Assembly (NCBI GenBank): GCA_017940565.1
Contig: JAGAYH010000056.1
Location: forward strand, 1 to 41,198
Source of the DNA: Bacteroidaceae bacterium
GTDB lineage: Bacteria; Bacteroidota; Bacteroidia; Bacteroidales; Bacteroidaceae
Length of the DNA: 41,198 bases
Direction of reading: 5' to 3'
Positions within the stretch are counted from its first letter, which is position 1; every line of letters begins with the position of its first letter. The notes under the pieces were generated by a model. It was not told where the DNA came from. It was given only the letters and a program-made list of their open reading frames with translations, and searched no databases. A program made the position numbers and the translations under genes. Shown in pieces: positions 16,414 to 24,177 of this stretch.

Positions 16414-17415
16414 ATGAAATACGTAGGCATTCAGACCCAGATCAGCCGCAACAACACGAAAACCATCCTGCTGTTGCTGCTCTTCCCGGTGATTATCCTC
16501 GGGATGGTGTGGGTGTTCCTGGCCTTGCTCAACTACTTCGGCGGCGGCTACTACAACCAGTACGGCGACATGGTGAACCAGCTGAATGTGGCAGAAGTGA
16601 ACGCCATCTTCCTGCGCACTATCCCATGGGTCATCATCGGGGTGGGCCTGTGGTTCACCTTTGCCTACTTCAGCAACGCACGCATGGTGAAAGCCGCCAC
16701 CGGCGCCCGTTCACTGGAACGCAAGGAAAACCCGCGCGTCTATAACATCGTGGAAAACCTCTGCATGGCCGGCGGCATGGAGATGCCTAAAATCAATGTC
16801 GTGGACGACCCGCAACTCAACGCCTTCGCCAGCGGCATCAACAAGGACTCATATGCCGTCACCGTGACCACCGGCCTGCTGGAACGCCTCGACGACGACG
16901 AACTGGCCGGCGTCATCGGCCACGAACTGACCCATATCCGCAACCGCGACACCCGGCTACTCATCACGAGCATCATCTTCGTGGGCATCATCTCCACCAT
17001 CATGTCGCTCGTGGTAAGAATGATATACAACCAGTTGTGGTTCGGTGCCGGACGCAGCCGCGACGGACAGAAGGGCAACGGACTCTCCATCATGGTCATC
17101 ATGCTCATCGGACTGGTGTGCTCGGCCATCGCTTACTTCTTCACCCTGATTACGCGCTTCGCCATTTCGCGCAAACGCGAATACATGGCCGACGCCGGCG
17201 GCGCCGAACTGTGCGGCAACCCCATGGCACTGGCCTCGGCCCTGCGCAAGATTTCAGCCAATCCCGGCCTGGGACAGGTGGAGCGCGAGGACATCGCACA
17301 AATGTACATTATCCATCCACTGAGCATGAAACGCGGCCTGATGTATTTCATCAACACCATGTTCGCTACCCACCCCAGCACCGAACGGCGCATCCAACTG
17401 CTGGAACAGTTCTGA
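16414..17415 (+). CDS. htpX: HtpX-like M48 membrane metalloprotease
   Basis: A 333-aa zinc protease embedded in the inner membrane that removes misfolded membrane proteins. The active site GHELTHIRNRDT supplies His170, Glu171 and His174; REYMADAGG gives the third zinc ligand, Glu256. Membrane helices lie at ~18-40, ~70-88, ~183-203 and ~223-245. It lies 12 nt after lemA and ends before the terminator at 17480-17509. Confidence 0.93.
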   Translation: MKYVGIQTQISRNNTKTILLLLLFPVIILGMVWVFLALLNYFGGGYYNQYGDMVNQLNVAEVNAIFLRTIPWVIIGVGLWFTFAYFSNARMVKAATGARSLERKENPRVYNIVENLCMAGGMEMPKINVVDDPQLNAFASGINKDSYAVTVTTGLLERLDDDELAGVIGHELTHIRNRDTRLLITSIIFVGIISTIMSLVVRMIYNQLWFGAGRSRDGQKGNGLSIMVIMLIGLVCSAIAYFFTLITRFAISRKREYMADAGGAELCGNPMALASALRKISANPGLGQVEREDIAQMYIIHPLSMKRGLMYFINTMFATHPSTERRIQLLEQF

Positions 17416-17479
17416 GTCACCACAACAAACGCAAAGCCATAATCAAAGTAAGCTAAACAGCTCTACCTGATAAAACAAA

Positions 17480-17509
17480 GAAACGCAAGTCCATTTAGAC
17501 TTGCGTTTC
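17480..17509. terminator. bidirectional terminator between htpX and the tRNA
   Basis: A 12-bp perfect stem (GAAACGCAAGTC / GACTTGCGTTTC) with a 6-nt loop, followed by TTTT on the plus strand and by a T-rich run on the minus strand. It serves the convergent htpX and tRNA genes. Confidence 0.85.
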
Positions 17510-17519
17510 TTTTCTCCTT

Positions 17520-17595
17520 TGGTGGCGGAGGCTTGACTCGAACAAGCGACCTCCAGGTTATGAGCCTGGCGAGCTACCAGCTGCTCCACTCCGCG
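17520..17595 (-). tRNA. initiator tRNA-Met (CAT)
   Basis: A 76-nt cloverleaf on the minus strand with CCA encoded. Acceptor arm CGCGGAG/CTCCGCC leaves positions 1 and 72 as C and C, unpaired, a hallmark of initiator tRNAs. The D stem GAGC/GCTC has A11-U24, also typical of initiators. The anticodon arm is CCAGG-CTCATAA-CCTGG. The usual three G-C pairs at 29-31/39-41 are here A-U, G-C, G-C. T arm GCTTG-TTCGAGT-CAAGC. The promoter lies at 17633-17664. Confidence 0.95.
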
Positions 17596-17632
17596 ATGTA
17601 AACCACAAACCGACTTGAGCGATTTGCGAGTG

Positions 17633-17664
17633 CAAAATTACGACTTTCCGCTCTTCCGGCCAAA
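17633..17664 (-). promoter_or_regulatory. promoter of the initiator tRNA
   Basis: Minus-strand TTTG (17664-17661), 20 nt, then TAATTTTG (17640-17633): a textbook Bacteroidota -33/-7 pair, 37 nt upstream of the tRNA. Confidence 0.8.
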
Positions 17665-17753
17665 TAAAACGGCCGGTATTTTCAAAAAACACGGTTTTTA
17701 CTCTGAAAAAAAAAAAAACAGTTCTTTTTTGAACCCATACGAATAAAAAAACG

Positions 17754-17761
17754 TAATTTTG
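17754..17761 (+). promoter_or_regulatory. -7 promoter box for the TetR gene
   Basis: TAATTTTG, with TTG about 22 nt upstream (17729-17731). A run of 13 A lies further upstream at 17706-17718 and may act as an A-tract that strengthens, or by slippage varies, transcription. Confidence 0.65.
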
Positions 17762-17819
17762 CACACAAAACAAAGGCGTGCAATTCCTGAAGAAAACCGC
17801 CTTCAACAAGTAAGCCAAT

Positions 17820-18416
17820 ATGTCTGTAACCAAAACCCGCAGCCTGCTCGTCGACGTGGCCCGAAGGCTCTTTGCCCAACAAGGGTTGGAAGGCACCACA
17901 ATGAACGACATCGCCGTGGCCTCCAACCGCGGCCGGCGCACCCTGTACACCTACTTCAAGAATAAGGAAGAAATATACTATGCCGTTATTGAGACGGAGG
18001 TGGAACGTCTGTCGGACAAAATGGACGAAGTGGTGTCGAAAGACATGGACCCCGAGCAGAAAATCATCCTGATGATTTACACCCATCTCAACATGATAAA
18101 AGAGGCCGTCACCCGCAACGGCAACCTGCGAGCCGAGTTCTTCCGCAACATCTGGATGGTTGAGCGCGTGCGCAAGGCCTACGACCACGAGGAGCTGGAA
18201 CTCTTCCGCCGCGTGCTCCAGGAAGGCTGCGACAAAGGCCGTTTTGTCATTGAGAACGTGAGCCTCATGGCTGACATCTTCCACTACTGCATCAAGGGAA
18301 TGGAAGTGCCCTTCATCTATGGCCGTCTGGCCAACGGGCTGAAGCTCGACGCCAGCCGTCCAATCATTGCCAACTGGGTGCGCCGCCTGCTCGGAATGGG
18401 CCCAGCCGTTTACTGA
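17820..18416 (+). CDS. TetR-family transcriptional regulator
   Basis: A 198-aa repressor-type protein. Residues ~8-55 are the TetR DNA-binding domain (ARRLFAQQGLEGTTMNDIAV, then RGRRTLYTYFKNKEEIYYAV). The rest is an all-helical ligand-binding and dimer domain with no recognisable ligand. It lies 60 nt before fabG on the same strand, an arrangement seen for regulators of fatty-acid metabolism, so control of fabG or envelope lipids is a reasonable guess only. Confidence 0.9.
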   Translation: MSVTKTRSLLVDVARRLFAQQGLEGTTMNDIAVASNRGRRTLYTYFKNKEEIYYAVIETEVERLSDKMDEVVSKDMDPEQKIILMIYTHLNMIKEAVTRNGNLRAEFFRNIWMVERVRKAYDHEELELFRRVLQEGCDKGRFVIENVSLMADIFHYCIKGMEVPFIYGRLANGLKLDASRPIIANWVRRLLGMGPAVY

Positions 18417-18476
18417 TATACCCCCTCAAGCACGATATTTCAAACATCAATTCAATAATTTATAAACAATTCTATT

Positions 18477-19235
18477 ATGAAACTCTTAGAAGGTAAAACC
18501 GCCTTAATCACCGGTGCCGCCCGCGGTATCGGCAAGGCCCTCGCCCTCAAGTTTGCCAGCGAAGGCGCTGACATTGCATTCACAGACCTCGTACTCAACG
18601 ACGACATGGCCGCCGGTCTCGAAGCCACGCGTAAAGAAATAGAAGCCGTAGGCGTCACCTGCCGCGCCTATGCCGGCGATGCCTCCAACTTCGCCGAAAC
18701 GGAAGCCATCGTGAAGAAAATCCACGAAGACTTCGGCCACATCGACATTCTTGTCAACAACGCCGGCATCACCAAGGACGGTCTCATGATGCGCATGACC
18801 GAGCAGCAGTGGGACGCCGTCATCGCCGTCAATCTCAAGAGCGCTTTCAACTTCATCCACGCCATCACGCCCGTCATGATGCGCCAGCGCAGCGGCAGCA
18901 TCATCAACATGGCCAGTGTCGTAGGCGTTCATGGCAACGCCGGACAGAGCAACTACGCCGCCTCCAAGGCCGGCCTCATCGCCCTGGCCAAGAGCATTGC
19001 CCAGGAGATGGGCAGCCGCGGCATCCGTGCCAACGCCATTGCCCCGGGCTTCATCGAAACAGCCATGACCGCCGCCCTGCCCGACGAAATTCGCCAGGAA
19101 TGGGTCAAAAAGATTCCCCTGCGCCGCGGCGGACAGGTGGAAGACATCGCCAACGTGGCCACTTTCTTGGCCAGCGACCTCTCCAGCTACGTCACCGGCC
19201 AGGTTATCCAGGTTGACGGCGGCATGAACATGTAA
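18477..19235 (+). CDS. fabG: 3-oxoacyl-ACP reductase FabG (SDR family)
   Basis: A 252-aa NADPH-dependent reductase of fatty-acid elongation. Cofactor site TGAARGIG at residues 12-19; NNAG at ~94-97; catalytic Asn119, Ser147, Tyr160 and Lys164 (SNYAASKAG); ends VTGQVIQVDGGMNM as FabG proteins do. Length and all catalytic residues fit FabG, though some short-chain dehydrogenases with other substrates look alike. It ends at the terminator 19255-19282. Confidence 0.88.
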   Translation: MKLLEGKTALITGAARGIGKALALKFASEGADIAFTDLVLNDDMAAGLEATRKEIEAVGVTCRAYAGDASNFAETEAIVKKIHEDFGHIDILVNNAGITKDGLMMRMTEQQWDAVIAVNLKSAFNFIHAITPVMMRQRSGSIINMASVVGVHGNAGQSNYAASKAGLIALAKSIAQEMGSRGIRANAIAPGFIETAMTAALPDEIRQEWVKKIPLRRGGQVEDIANVATFLASDLSSYVTGQVIQVDGGMNM

Positions 19236-19254
19236 TTCCCTTAAAACCATCCAA

Positions 19255-19282
19255 CCCCTCTCCGCGGGAGAGGGGCTTTTTT
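19255..19282 (+). terminator. terminator after fabG
   Basis: CCCCTCTC pairs with GAGAGGGG around a short loop, followed by CTTTTTTATT. It separates fabG from the pseudouridine synthase gene. Confidence 0.85.
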
Positions 19283-19293
19283 ATTGCCACACC

Positions 19294-19977
19294 ATGCAAG
19301 TACTCTACGAGGACAACCACATCATCATCGTCAGCAAGGCCGCCGGCGAGATTGTGCAAGGCGACAAGACCGGCGACGAGCCGCTCACCGAACGCGTCAA
19401 GGCCTACATCAAGGAGCGTTATGCCAAGCCTGGCGCCGTCTTTCTCGGCGTCACCCACCGGCTCGACCGCCCCGTGAGCGGCGTCGTGGTGTTTGCCCGT
19501 ACCAGCAAGGGGCTGACGCGCATGAACGACCTGTTCCGCCAAGGACGGGTGGACAAGACCTACCTCGCCATCGTGGCCAACCGCCCGCCGCAGGAAGCCG
19601 GCGAGCTGCACCACTGGCTGGCGCGCAACGAGAAGCAGAACAAGTCGTATGCCTACGACCACGAAGTGCCTGGCAGCAAAGAAGCCCGTCTGCGCTACCG
19701 CCTGGTGGGGCAGAGCGACCGCTACTTCCTTCTGGCCGTTGAACTGCTCACCGGACGCCATCACCAGATACGTTGCCAACTGGCCAAAATGGGCTGTCCC
19801 ATCCGCGGCGACCTCAAATACGGAGCCCCGCGCAGCAATCCCGACGGCAGCATCTCGCTCCATGCCTGGCGCATAAAATTCGAGCACCCCGTTTCACACA
19901 AGCAAATATGCGTCACAGCTCCCCTACCCGGCGACGCGCTGTGGAATGTCTTAAGCCAAGACATGCCTGAATTGTAA
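19294..19977 (+). CDS. RluA-family pseudouridine synthase
   Basis: A 227-aa enzyme that converts uridine to pseudouridine in rRNA or tRNA. The catalytic motif is THRLDRPVSG with Asp58. Other family elements are LYEDNHIIIVSKAAG at the start and LLTGRHHQIRCQLAKMGCPI near the middle. There is no S4 domain, so it resembles short RluA/TruC-type members; the target base cannot be predicted. The start lies just after the fabG terminator. Confidence 0.92.
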   Translation: MQVLYEDNHIIIVSKAAGEIVQGDKTGDEPLTERVKAYIKERYAKPGAVFLGVTHRLDRPVSGVVVFARTSKGLTRMNDLFRQGRVDKTYLAIVANRPPQEAGELHHWLARNEKQNKSYAYDHEVPGSKEARLRYRLVGQSDRYFLLAVELLTGRHHQIRCQLAKMGCPIRGDLKYGAPRSNPDGSISLHAWRIKFEHPVSHKQICVTAPLPGDALWNVLSQDMPEL

Positions 19978-20023
19978 CGGCAAGCCGGTTTTTGGACAGC
20001 CATATCCTATATGGTCTGACCTT

Positions 20024-20060
20024 AATCCGATATAGAAAAAACTATATCGGATTTATTTTC
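20024..20060 (+). terminator. hairpin after the pseudouridine synthase; carries a CGGATATAG-like motif
   Basis: A 12-bp perfect stem (AATCCGATATAG / CTATATCGGATT) with an A6 loop, followed by TATTTTC. It is a good terminator. The motif and the following TTTTCACCATA recur at 22123-22158. Confidence 0.75.
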
Positions 20061-20086
20061 ACCATACCGGTACCATGAAAAAGCAA

Positions 20087-20116
20087 GGCGACACCTTGAG
20101 AAATCAAGATGTCGCC
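20087..20116 (-). terminator. terminator after the PepSY-like remnant
   Basis: Arms GGCGACA and TGTCGCC plus CTTGA/TCAAG close a GAAA/TTTC tetraloop with one mismatch. On the minus strand it is followed by TTGCTTTTTC. Confidence 0.65.
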
Positions 20117-20148
20117 AAAGACATGAGAATTGTTTAATGCACCCGTTT

Positions 20149-20499
20149 CTAATTATAGGCGTTGATTACTTGACCATCTTCGGCAAGACGGAGATGAACA
20201 TCGGGACTGCCGGCTTTTTCAAGTTCCAGCTCGTAATAGGAACCGCTGTCTTTTGTCTCAATCCAGTCTGCATCGTCGATACTATAACCGGGATAATGTG
20301 TTTCAACGGCAGTTGTAACCACTTTTGGCAGGGCGTTAAGCAGCAAATCCACTTCGGTACGCAGCCAGGTGCCGTCGGCAGAGAACCACGATTCCACTTC
20401 TTGTCCGTCTTGCAGGAACTCGGCCTTGAGCGTATTTCCCACTTCGGTCTCCCATTTGGCCGTTGCTCCGGGGAAACGGGCGTTAAAGGCATCCATCAC
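20149..20499 (-). CDS. PepSY-like domain protein lacking its signal peptide
   Basis: A 116-aa remnant made of two tandem PepSY-like units: VMDAFNARFPGATAKWETE with LKAEFLQDGQEVESWFSADG, then VVTTAVETHYPGYSIDDADW with YYELELEKAG. Bacteroidota proteins of this family are normally exported and begin with a signal peptide; here the frame begins at GTG/ATG directly at the first repeat. Upstream, overlapping the start, are the first ten codons of a response regulator (20502-20531). A deletion has probably fused the two genes. The terminator remains, and translation could still start at the GTG through coupling. Confidence 0.7.
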   Translation of the reverse strand: MMDAFNARFPGATAKWETEVGNTLKAEFLQDGQEVESWFSADGTWLRTEVDLLLNALPKVVTTAVETHYPGYSIDDADWIETKDSGSYYELELEKAGSPDVHLRLAEDGQVINAYN

Positions 20500-20531
20500 T
20501 ACTCGTCATCTTCTATAATCAATATTTTCAT
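20499..20531 (-). pseudogene. first ten codons of a response-regulator gene
   Basis: The minus strand reads ATG then KILIIEDDE then TAG. MKILIIEDDE is the characteristic start of OmpR-type response regulators (beta-1 plus the acidic pair). The stop overlaps the GTG that begins the PepSY-like frame. Genes for PepSY-like proteins often neighbour two-component systems in this phylum, so an internal deletion is the likely history. Confidence 0.6.
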
Positions 20532-20757
20532 CGGCACTTGGTATTAATATCTATATGATTAGATGAATACAAAAGTATAATAATGATTACACTACTTATC
20601 GGCTCCGCTATCCTTAAAAAAACAAAAGAACTGTCAGATTTCTATCAGTCTCAATACTTAATTTGCAGTATTTTTTGCCTTTTTCCTACGGCTGGGCCAC
20701 GGGAAAACAAAGAATTTCGTATTTTCGTAACCTAAAACGCATTATTCTGTAACGCCT

Positions 20758-21462
20758 ATGCCCAACAATTACCAGGCCACCGACCGCATGGTCGACCTTA
20801 TAGACGACAACTACCGGCTCTTGCAAGTATTGAGCCGTTTCGGCATGTCGCTCGGTTTCGGCAACAAGACCGTGGCCGAGGTGTGCCAGATGCATGGGGT
20901 CGACGCCACCACTTTTTTGGCTGTCATCAACTTCATGCACAGCGGCTACACCCAGGTGAGCGAAGACTTCGACCGTCTCTCCATCCCTGCCCTCATCGAC
21001 TACCTGCGGCAGTCACACATCTACTTTCTCGACTTTCTCTTTCCGCGCATCCGCCGCGACCTCAGCACAGCCCTCGGAGGAGAAAGAAAAGACGCCATCA
21101 CCCGTCTCATCTTCAAACAGCTCGACAGCTACATCGGCGAGGTAAGCCGCCACATGCGTTTTGAGGACATGCACCTCTTTCCCTACGTCGAAGGCCTGCT
21201 ACACGGCCAGTTGCAGGAAAACTTCGAACTGTCCACCTTCTCGAAGAAGCATCACGCCGTTGACCACGAACTCCACGAGCTCAAACAGATACTCATAAAG
21301 TACATTCCCGAAAGCACGACGCGCAACGAGCTCAACGCCGTGCTCTACCAAATCTACGGCTGCGAGGACGAACTCGACGCGCACGGCAAAGCCGAGGACT
21401 ACATCTTCGTACCCGCCGTTTACAACCTTGAAAAACGGGTTAAACATGAAAACAAACGCTAA
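20758..21462 (+). CDS. hemerythrin-like (HHE/RIC-type) protein
   Basis: A 234-aa protein. Residues ~24-60 resemble the ScdA/RIC N-terminal domain (FGFGNKTVAEVC-like, here SLGFGNKTVAEVCQMHGVD). The rest is an HHE four-helix bundle with possible iron ligands His87 (RQSHIYFLDF), His132, Glu136 and His139 (RHMRFEDMHLFPYV), His165/166 and His170 (KKHHAVDHELHEL), and His209 with Glu213 (AHGKAEDYIFVP). RIC-type proteins bind a di-iron centre and respond to nitric oxide or oxidative damage. It overlaps the LuxR-type gene by 17 nt, so the two are translated together. A partner role as redox or NO sensor is inferred. Confidence 0.8.
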   Translation: MPNNYQATDRMVDLIDDNYRLLQVLSRFGMSLGFGNKTVAEVCQMHGVDATTFLAVINFMHSGYTQVSEDFDRLSIPALIDYLRQSHIYFLDFLFPRIRRDLSTALGGERKDAITRLIFKQLDSYIGEVSRHMRFEDMHLFPYVEGLLHGQLQENFELSTFSKKHHAVDHELHELKQILIKYIPESTTRNELNAVLYQIYGCEDELDAHGKAEDYIFVPAVYNLEKRVKHENKR

Positions 21463-22045
21463 CCGACCTCTCCATGTACTCGTCGCCGAGCCCCTGCCAC
21501 TGGTGCGCGAGGGCCTGCTCGCCATGCTCGAACATATCACGTCGGTCCATATCCATCCCGTATCGGTCAACAACCGGCAGTCGCTCGACAGTCTGCTCGC
21601 CGTCCGCCAGATTGACCTGCTGCTGGTCTCGTCCCACTTCGACGGCGCGTTCGATTTCCAGCAATTCCACCAACAACACCCGCAGATACCCTGCGCGGCC
21701 ATCGTCACCGACCTCGTCACACTCGCAAAGACCGACAAAAGCCTGCCTTACATTACCATAACGACCTCAAGCGACCAGTTGGCACTGCTCATAGAGCAAC
21801 TTGTACGCGAGAAGTCTGCCACCCCAGCCTCACCCGCCGACGAGCGCGACGTGCTCAGCGTCCGCGAGCGTGAAATACTCGTGTTGCTGGCCCAGGGGCT
21901 ATCAAACAAGGAAATTGCCGACCGCCTGTTCCTCTCGGTCTATACCGTGATGACCCACCGCCGCAACATCTGCCAAAAGCTCAACATCCACTCCGTCAGC
22001 GGTCTCACCATCTACGCCATCGCCAACAAACTGATGGAGCTGTAA
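21446..22045 (+). CDS. LuxR-type regulator with degenerate receiver domain
   Basis: A 199-aa protein; the ATG at 21446 is used (the longer frame needs TTG). Residues ~9-120 have the shape of a receiver domain (LHVLVAEPLPLVREGLLAML), but the phosphorylation site is lost: where an Asp is expected after IDLLLV there is Ser62-Ser63. Residues ~137-199 are a complete LuxR/NarL helix-turn-helix (LSVREREILVLLAQG, NKEIADRLFLSVYTVMTHRR). With no phosphate site and no kinase nearby, it probably answers to another signal, such as contact with the overlapping hemerythrin-like protein. It ends at the terminator 22070-22096. Confidence 0.82.
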   Translation: MKTNANRPLHVLVAEPLPLVREGLLAMLEHITSVHIHPVSVNNRQSLDSLLAVRQIDLLLVSSHFDGAFDFQQFHQQHPQIPCAAIVTDLVTLAKTDKSLPYITITTSSDQLALLIEQLVREKSATPASPADERDVLSVREREILVLLAQGLSNKEIADRLFLSVYTVMTHRRNICQKLNIHSVSGLTIYAIANKLMEL

Positions 22046-22069
22046 ACACAGTCCGTCATTTTTTTGAGT

Positions 22070-22096
22070 CCCCCTGACAACAGGGGGAAACTTTTT
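22070..22096 (+). terminator. terminator after the hemerythrin-LuxR operon
   Basis: CCCCCTG-ACAA-CAGGGGG followed by AAACTTTTTG. Confidence 0.85.
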
Positions 22097-22122
22097 GTCA
22101 CCCTAATCAGACTTGGTTTTGT

Positions 22123-22158
22123 CTAAATCGGATATAGTTTTCACCATATCCGTTTTAG
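22123..22158. repeat. inverted repeat related to the hairpin at 20024-20053
   Basis: Arms CTAAATCGGATAT and ATATCCGTTTTAG (one mismatch) flank a loop containing TTTTCACC. ATCGGATATAGTTTTCACCA closely resembles the DNA at 20046-20063. The pair lies on either side of the PepSY remnant and the hemerythrin-LuxR operon. It could be an operator, a second terminator or a small repeat. Confidence 0.5.
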
Positions 22159-22239
22159 TGTTCGAAAAGGAGGAAGCGTGTCATCGGTTTCCATTCCGCG
22201 CTGCCACAAAATCATTCCTTCTTCCAGACACATCGGGCC

Positions 22240-22779
22240 TTACTCCTGCTTCATTGCCGCCGCTGCCGCACGGCTGTCCGCCTGCTGAATGACGACACAA
22301 AGAGGCAGGCTCTGGGCACGCGCATACATGTCGGGATATTGTTCGCGCGACACCTCATAGAAGCCCATGTGCCACCAGATGGCCATGATTTCGTCACGCC
22401 GGAGTTCCAGGCCCAAATCTTCCAATATCTTTACCGAGCGCAGGCCATGGCCTTTACGGTAATTCTCCGGATTGCTGTAGGGCCGCCCCGTCGTCGGGCT
22501 GAAGCGATAGACATCCGTCTTACACACATCGTGCAGCAAGGCGCAAAGGGCCACACTGTCGGCCGGCAAGGCTTGGTCACCCAACAATTCATTCTGACGC
22601 AGGGCTTCCTGATAGACTTCCCACGAGTGTTTGGCCAGTCCGCCGGGGAAATTGTTGTGAAACTTCACCGAAGCGGGAACCTCATAGAAACGGTTGCGGT
22701 CGAGCCATGCCATCACGTGCTCCACGCCCCGACGTCCGGTGGCGCGAAGCGTCTGTTCAATGTTTTCTTTATAACTCAT
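22240..22779 (-). CDS. HD-domain phosphohydrolase
   Basis: A 179-aa predicted metal-dependent phosphohydrolase. Metal ligands of the HD fold are visible: His51 (GGLAKHSW), His83-Asp84 (ALLHDVCK), His111, His137 (WWHMGF) and Asp168 (QQADSR). Family members act on nucleotides or other phosphoesters; this substrate is unknown. It is the last gene of a three-gene operon, its start overlapping the stop of the PqaA-like gene by 4 nt. Confidence 0.85.
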   Translation of the reverse strand: MSYKENIEQTLRATGRRGVEHVMAWLDRNRFYEVPASVKFHNNFPGGLAKHSWEVYQEALRQNELLGDQALPADSVALCALLHDVCKTDVYRFSPTTGRPYSNPENYRKGHGLRSVKILEDLGLELRRDEIMAIWWHMGFYEVSREQYPDMYARAQSLPLCVVIQQADSRAAAAAMKQE

Positions 22780-24161
22780 TTTAACTGGTACGGTTTGTCA
22801 AACAATGTTTTGCTGTCGGCTGTGTACATACGGGAGCACAGGGTGTAGCTGCCCTGAACGGGATGGCGGAAGACACAGCGCACGAAGAAGGCTTTGTAAC
22901 CGCTCTGGGGCAATGTAGCCGAGAGGCGGAAGCGTTTTTTGCCGGACATCATCTGTACGACACGCTCAAACCGCTGTTTACGGAAATCCAGCGTGGGGGA
23001 AACGGCTTCCCACAGTTCAGCCTGCAGCAGTTTGGCCTTAGAGGCTTTCAGGGCGAAGTGGACGTGCGCCCCTTCCTGCTGCACCTCACAGGCCAGTTTC
23101 GTGTAGTGCCCGCCATGCAAGGTTTGCCAGAAGAATGTTTCGAGAGCCGGCACGGCATCCCTTCCATGGTCGAGGGAATGGCCGGCATTCGGGGTGTACT
23201 GGATAAGGGTGTGCCCGCCGATGCTGTCGACATAGTTTTTCACGGCATCGGCCGTCCAATACTCGTCGTTTGAACCGAAGCACAGTAGTTTCGGCAAACT
23301 GAGCCCTCGACGGTAAGAATAGGGGTCAACCATGTCCACCAACTGTTTGCCGGGCCCGCTGCCCACGGCCTCGGTGAGCCCGAGATTGACGTAATCCTGT
23401 ATTTCCAGGCTATAGGCACCGAACATGTGACGCTGATAGGGAACGTTCACCGGCATATTGAGGATGTCGATAACCATGGGGGCAAAGGCCACTACACGCG
23501 GATCGCTGGCCGCCGTCAGCCACGTGGTCCAGCCGCGCTTGGAGATGCCGCTCACAACAAAACGGTTGACGTCGCGCTTTGCCTGTCGCGAACGCGCCAA
23601 CTGGCTCACGGCATCCATGGCACGGACTGCGCTTTTGGTCATAGGAAACAGCAGAGGCCAAGTGACATCGCGCGTTTCTTGAAACTGGTGGAAGGTGTAG
23701 GAAACAAGTACATCCTCTGCCATTCCGCCGAAAAGCGGTTGGCGCGGTACCTGCCACAAAACAGCCGTCACAGCTTGACAGTTGTGGGCCATATGCCCTA
23801 TATGTTGAACTAACTGATCGTCCCATGAACGGTAATTCGGTTCACCCGTCTGTTCATTGGCTGTGCCACCGCTCACGAAGAGCAGCCCTTCGTTGTGTTT
23901 CACACGCTGGGGCACCATGACCACCAACTCGTGTATCCAGGGAATGTCCCGCCACGTTTGCGAAACAAGGCGCAAGCGGTAGGCACGGACATCGGCCACC
24001 TGCGTACTGTCTAACACCCGCCAGGCGAAGGAGGTGTCTCCATTGTGAATATATTGCTGCAACGCCGTTTCTGCCGCAGCAATTTGCCACGAAAGGAACA
24101 GCAAGACGAAAGTCACCATAAATGGCAACTTATGCTTTGTTCTGTGTTTATTAAGTTTCAT
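22776..24161 (-). CDS. PhoPQ-activated pathogenicity-related (PqaA-like) protein
   Basis: A 461-aa secreted alpha/beta-hydrolase-like protein of the PqaA family. ATG at 24161 is preferred: it gives a good signal peptide (MVTFVLLFLSWQIAAAE) and lies 16 nt after the preceding gene. Family features include VPQRVKHNEGLLFVSGG, TKSAVRAMDAVSQLA, the nucleophile-elbow-like VVSGISKRGWTTWL with a Ser, DILNMPVN, LLCFGSNDEYWT and NAGHSLDHG with a probable catalytic His. PqaA in Salmonella is under PhoPQ control and linked to antimicrobial-peptide resistance; the biochemical reaction is not known. It sits between the CPBP gene and the HD gene. Confidence 0.85.
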   Translation of the reverse strand: MKLNKHRTKHKLPFMVTFVLLFLSWQIAAAETALQQYIHNGDTSFAWRVLDSTQVADVRAYRLRLVSQTWRDIPWIHELVVMVPQRVKHNEGLLFVSGGTANEQTGEPNYRSWDDQLVQHIGHMAHNCQAVTAVLWQVPRQPLFGGMAEDVLVSYTFHQFQETRDVTWPLLFPMTKSAVRAMDAVSQLARSRQAKRDVNRFVVSGISKRGWTTWLTAASDPRVVAFAPMVIDILNMPVNVPYQRHMFGAYSLEIQDYVNLGLTEAVGSGPGKQLVDMVDPYSYRRGLSLPKLLCFGSNDEYWTADAVKNYVDSIGGHTLIQYTPNAGHSLDHGRDAVPALETFFWQTLHGGHYTKLACEVQQEGAHVHFALKASKAKLLQAELWEAVSPTLDFRKQRFERVVQMMSGKKRFRLSATLPQSGYKAFFVRCVFRHPVQGSYTLCSRMYTADSKTLFDKPYQLK

Positions 24162-24177
24162 ACGTTTGTTCTCTCTT

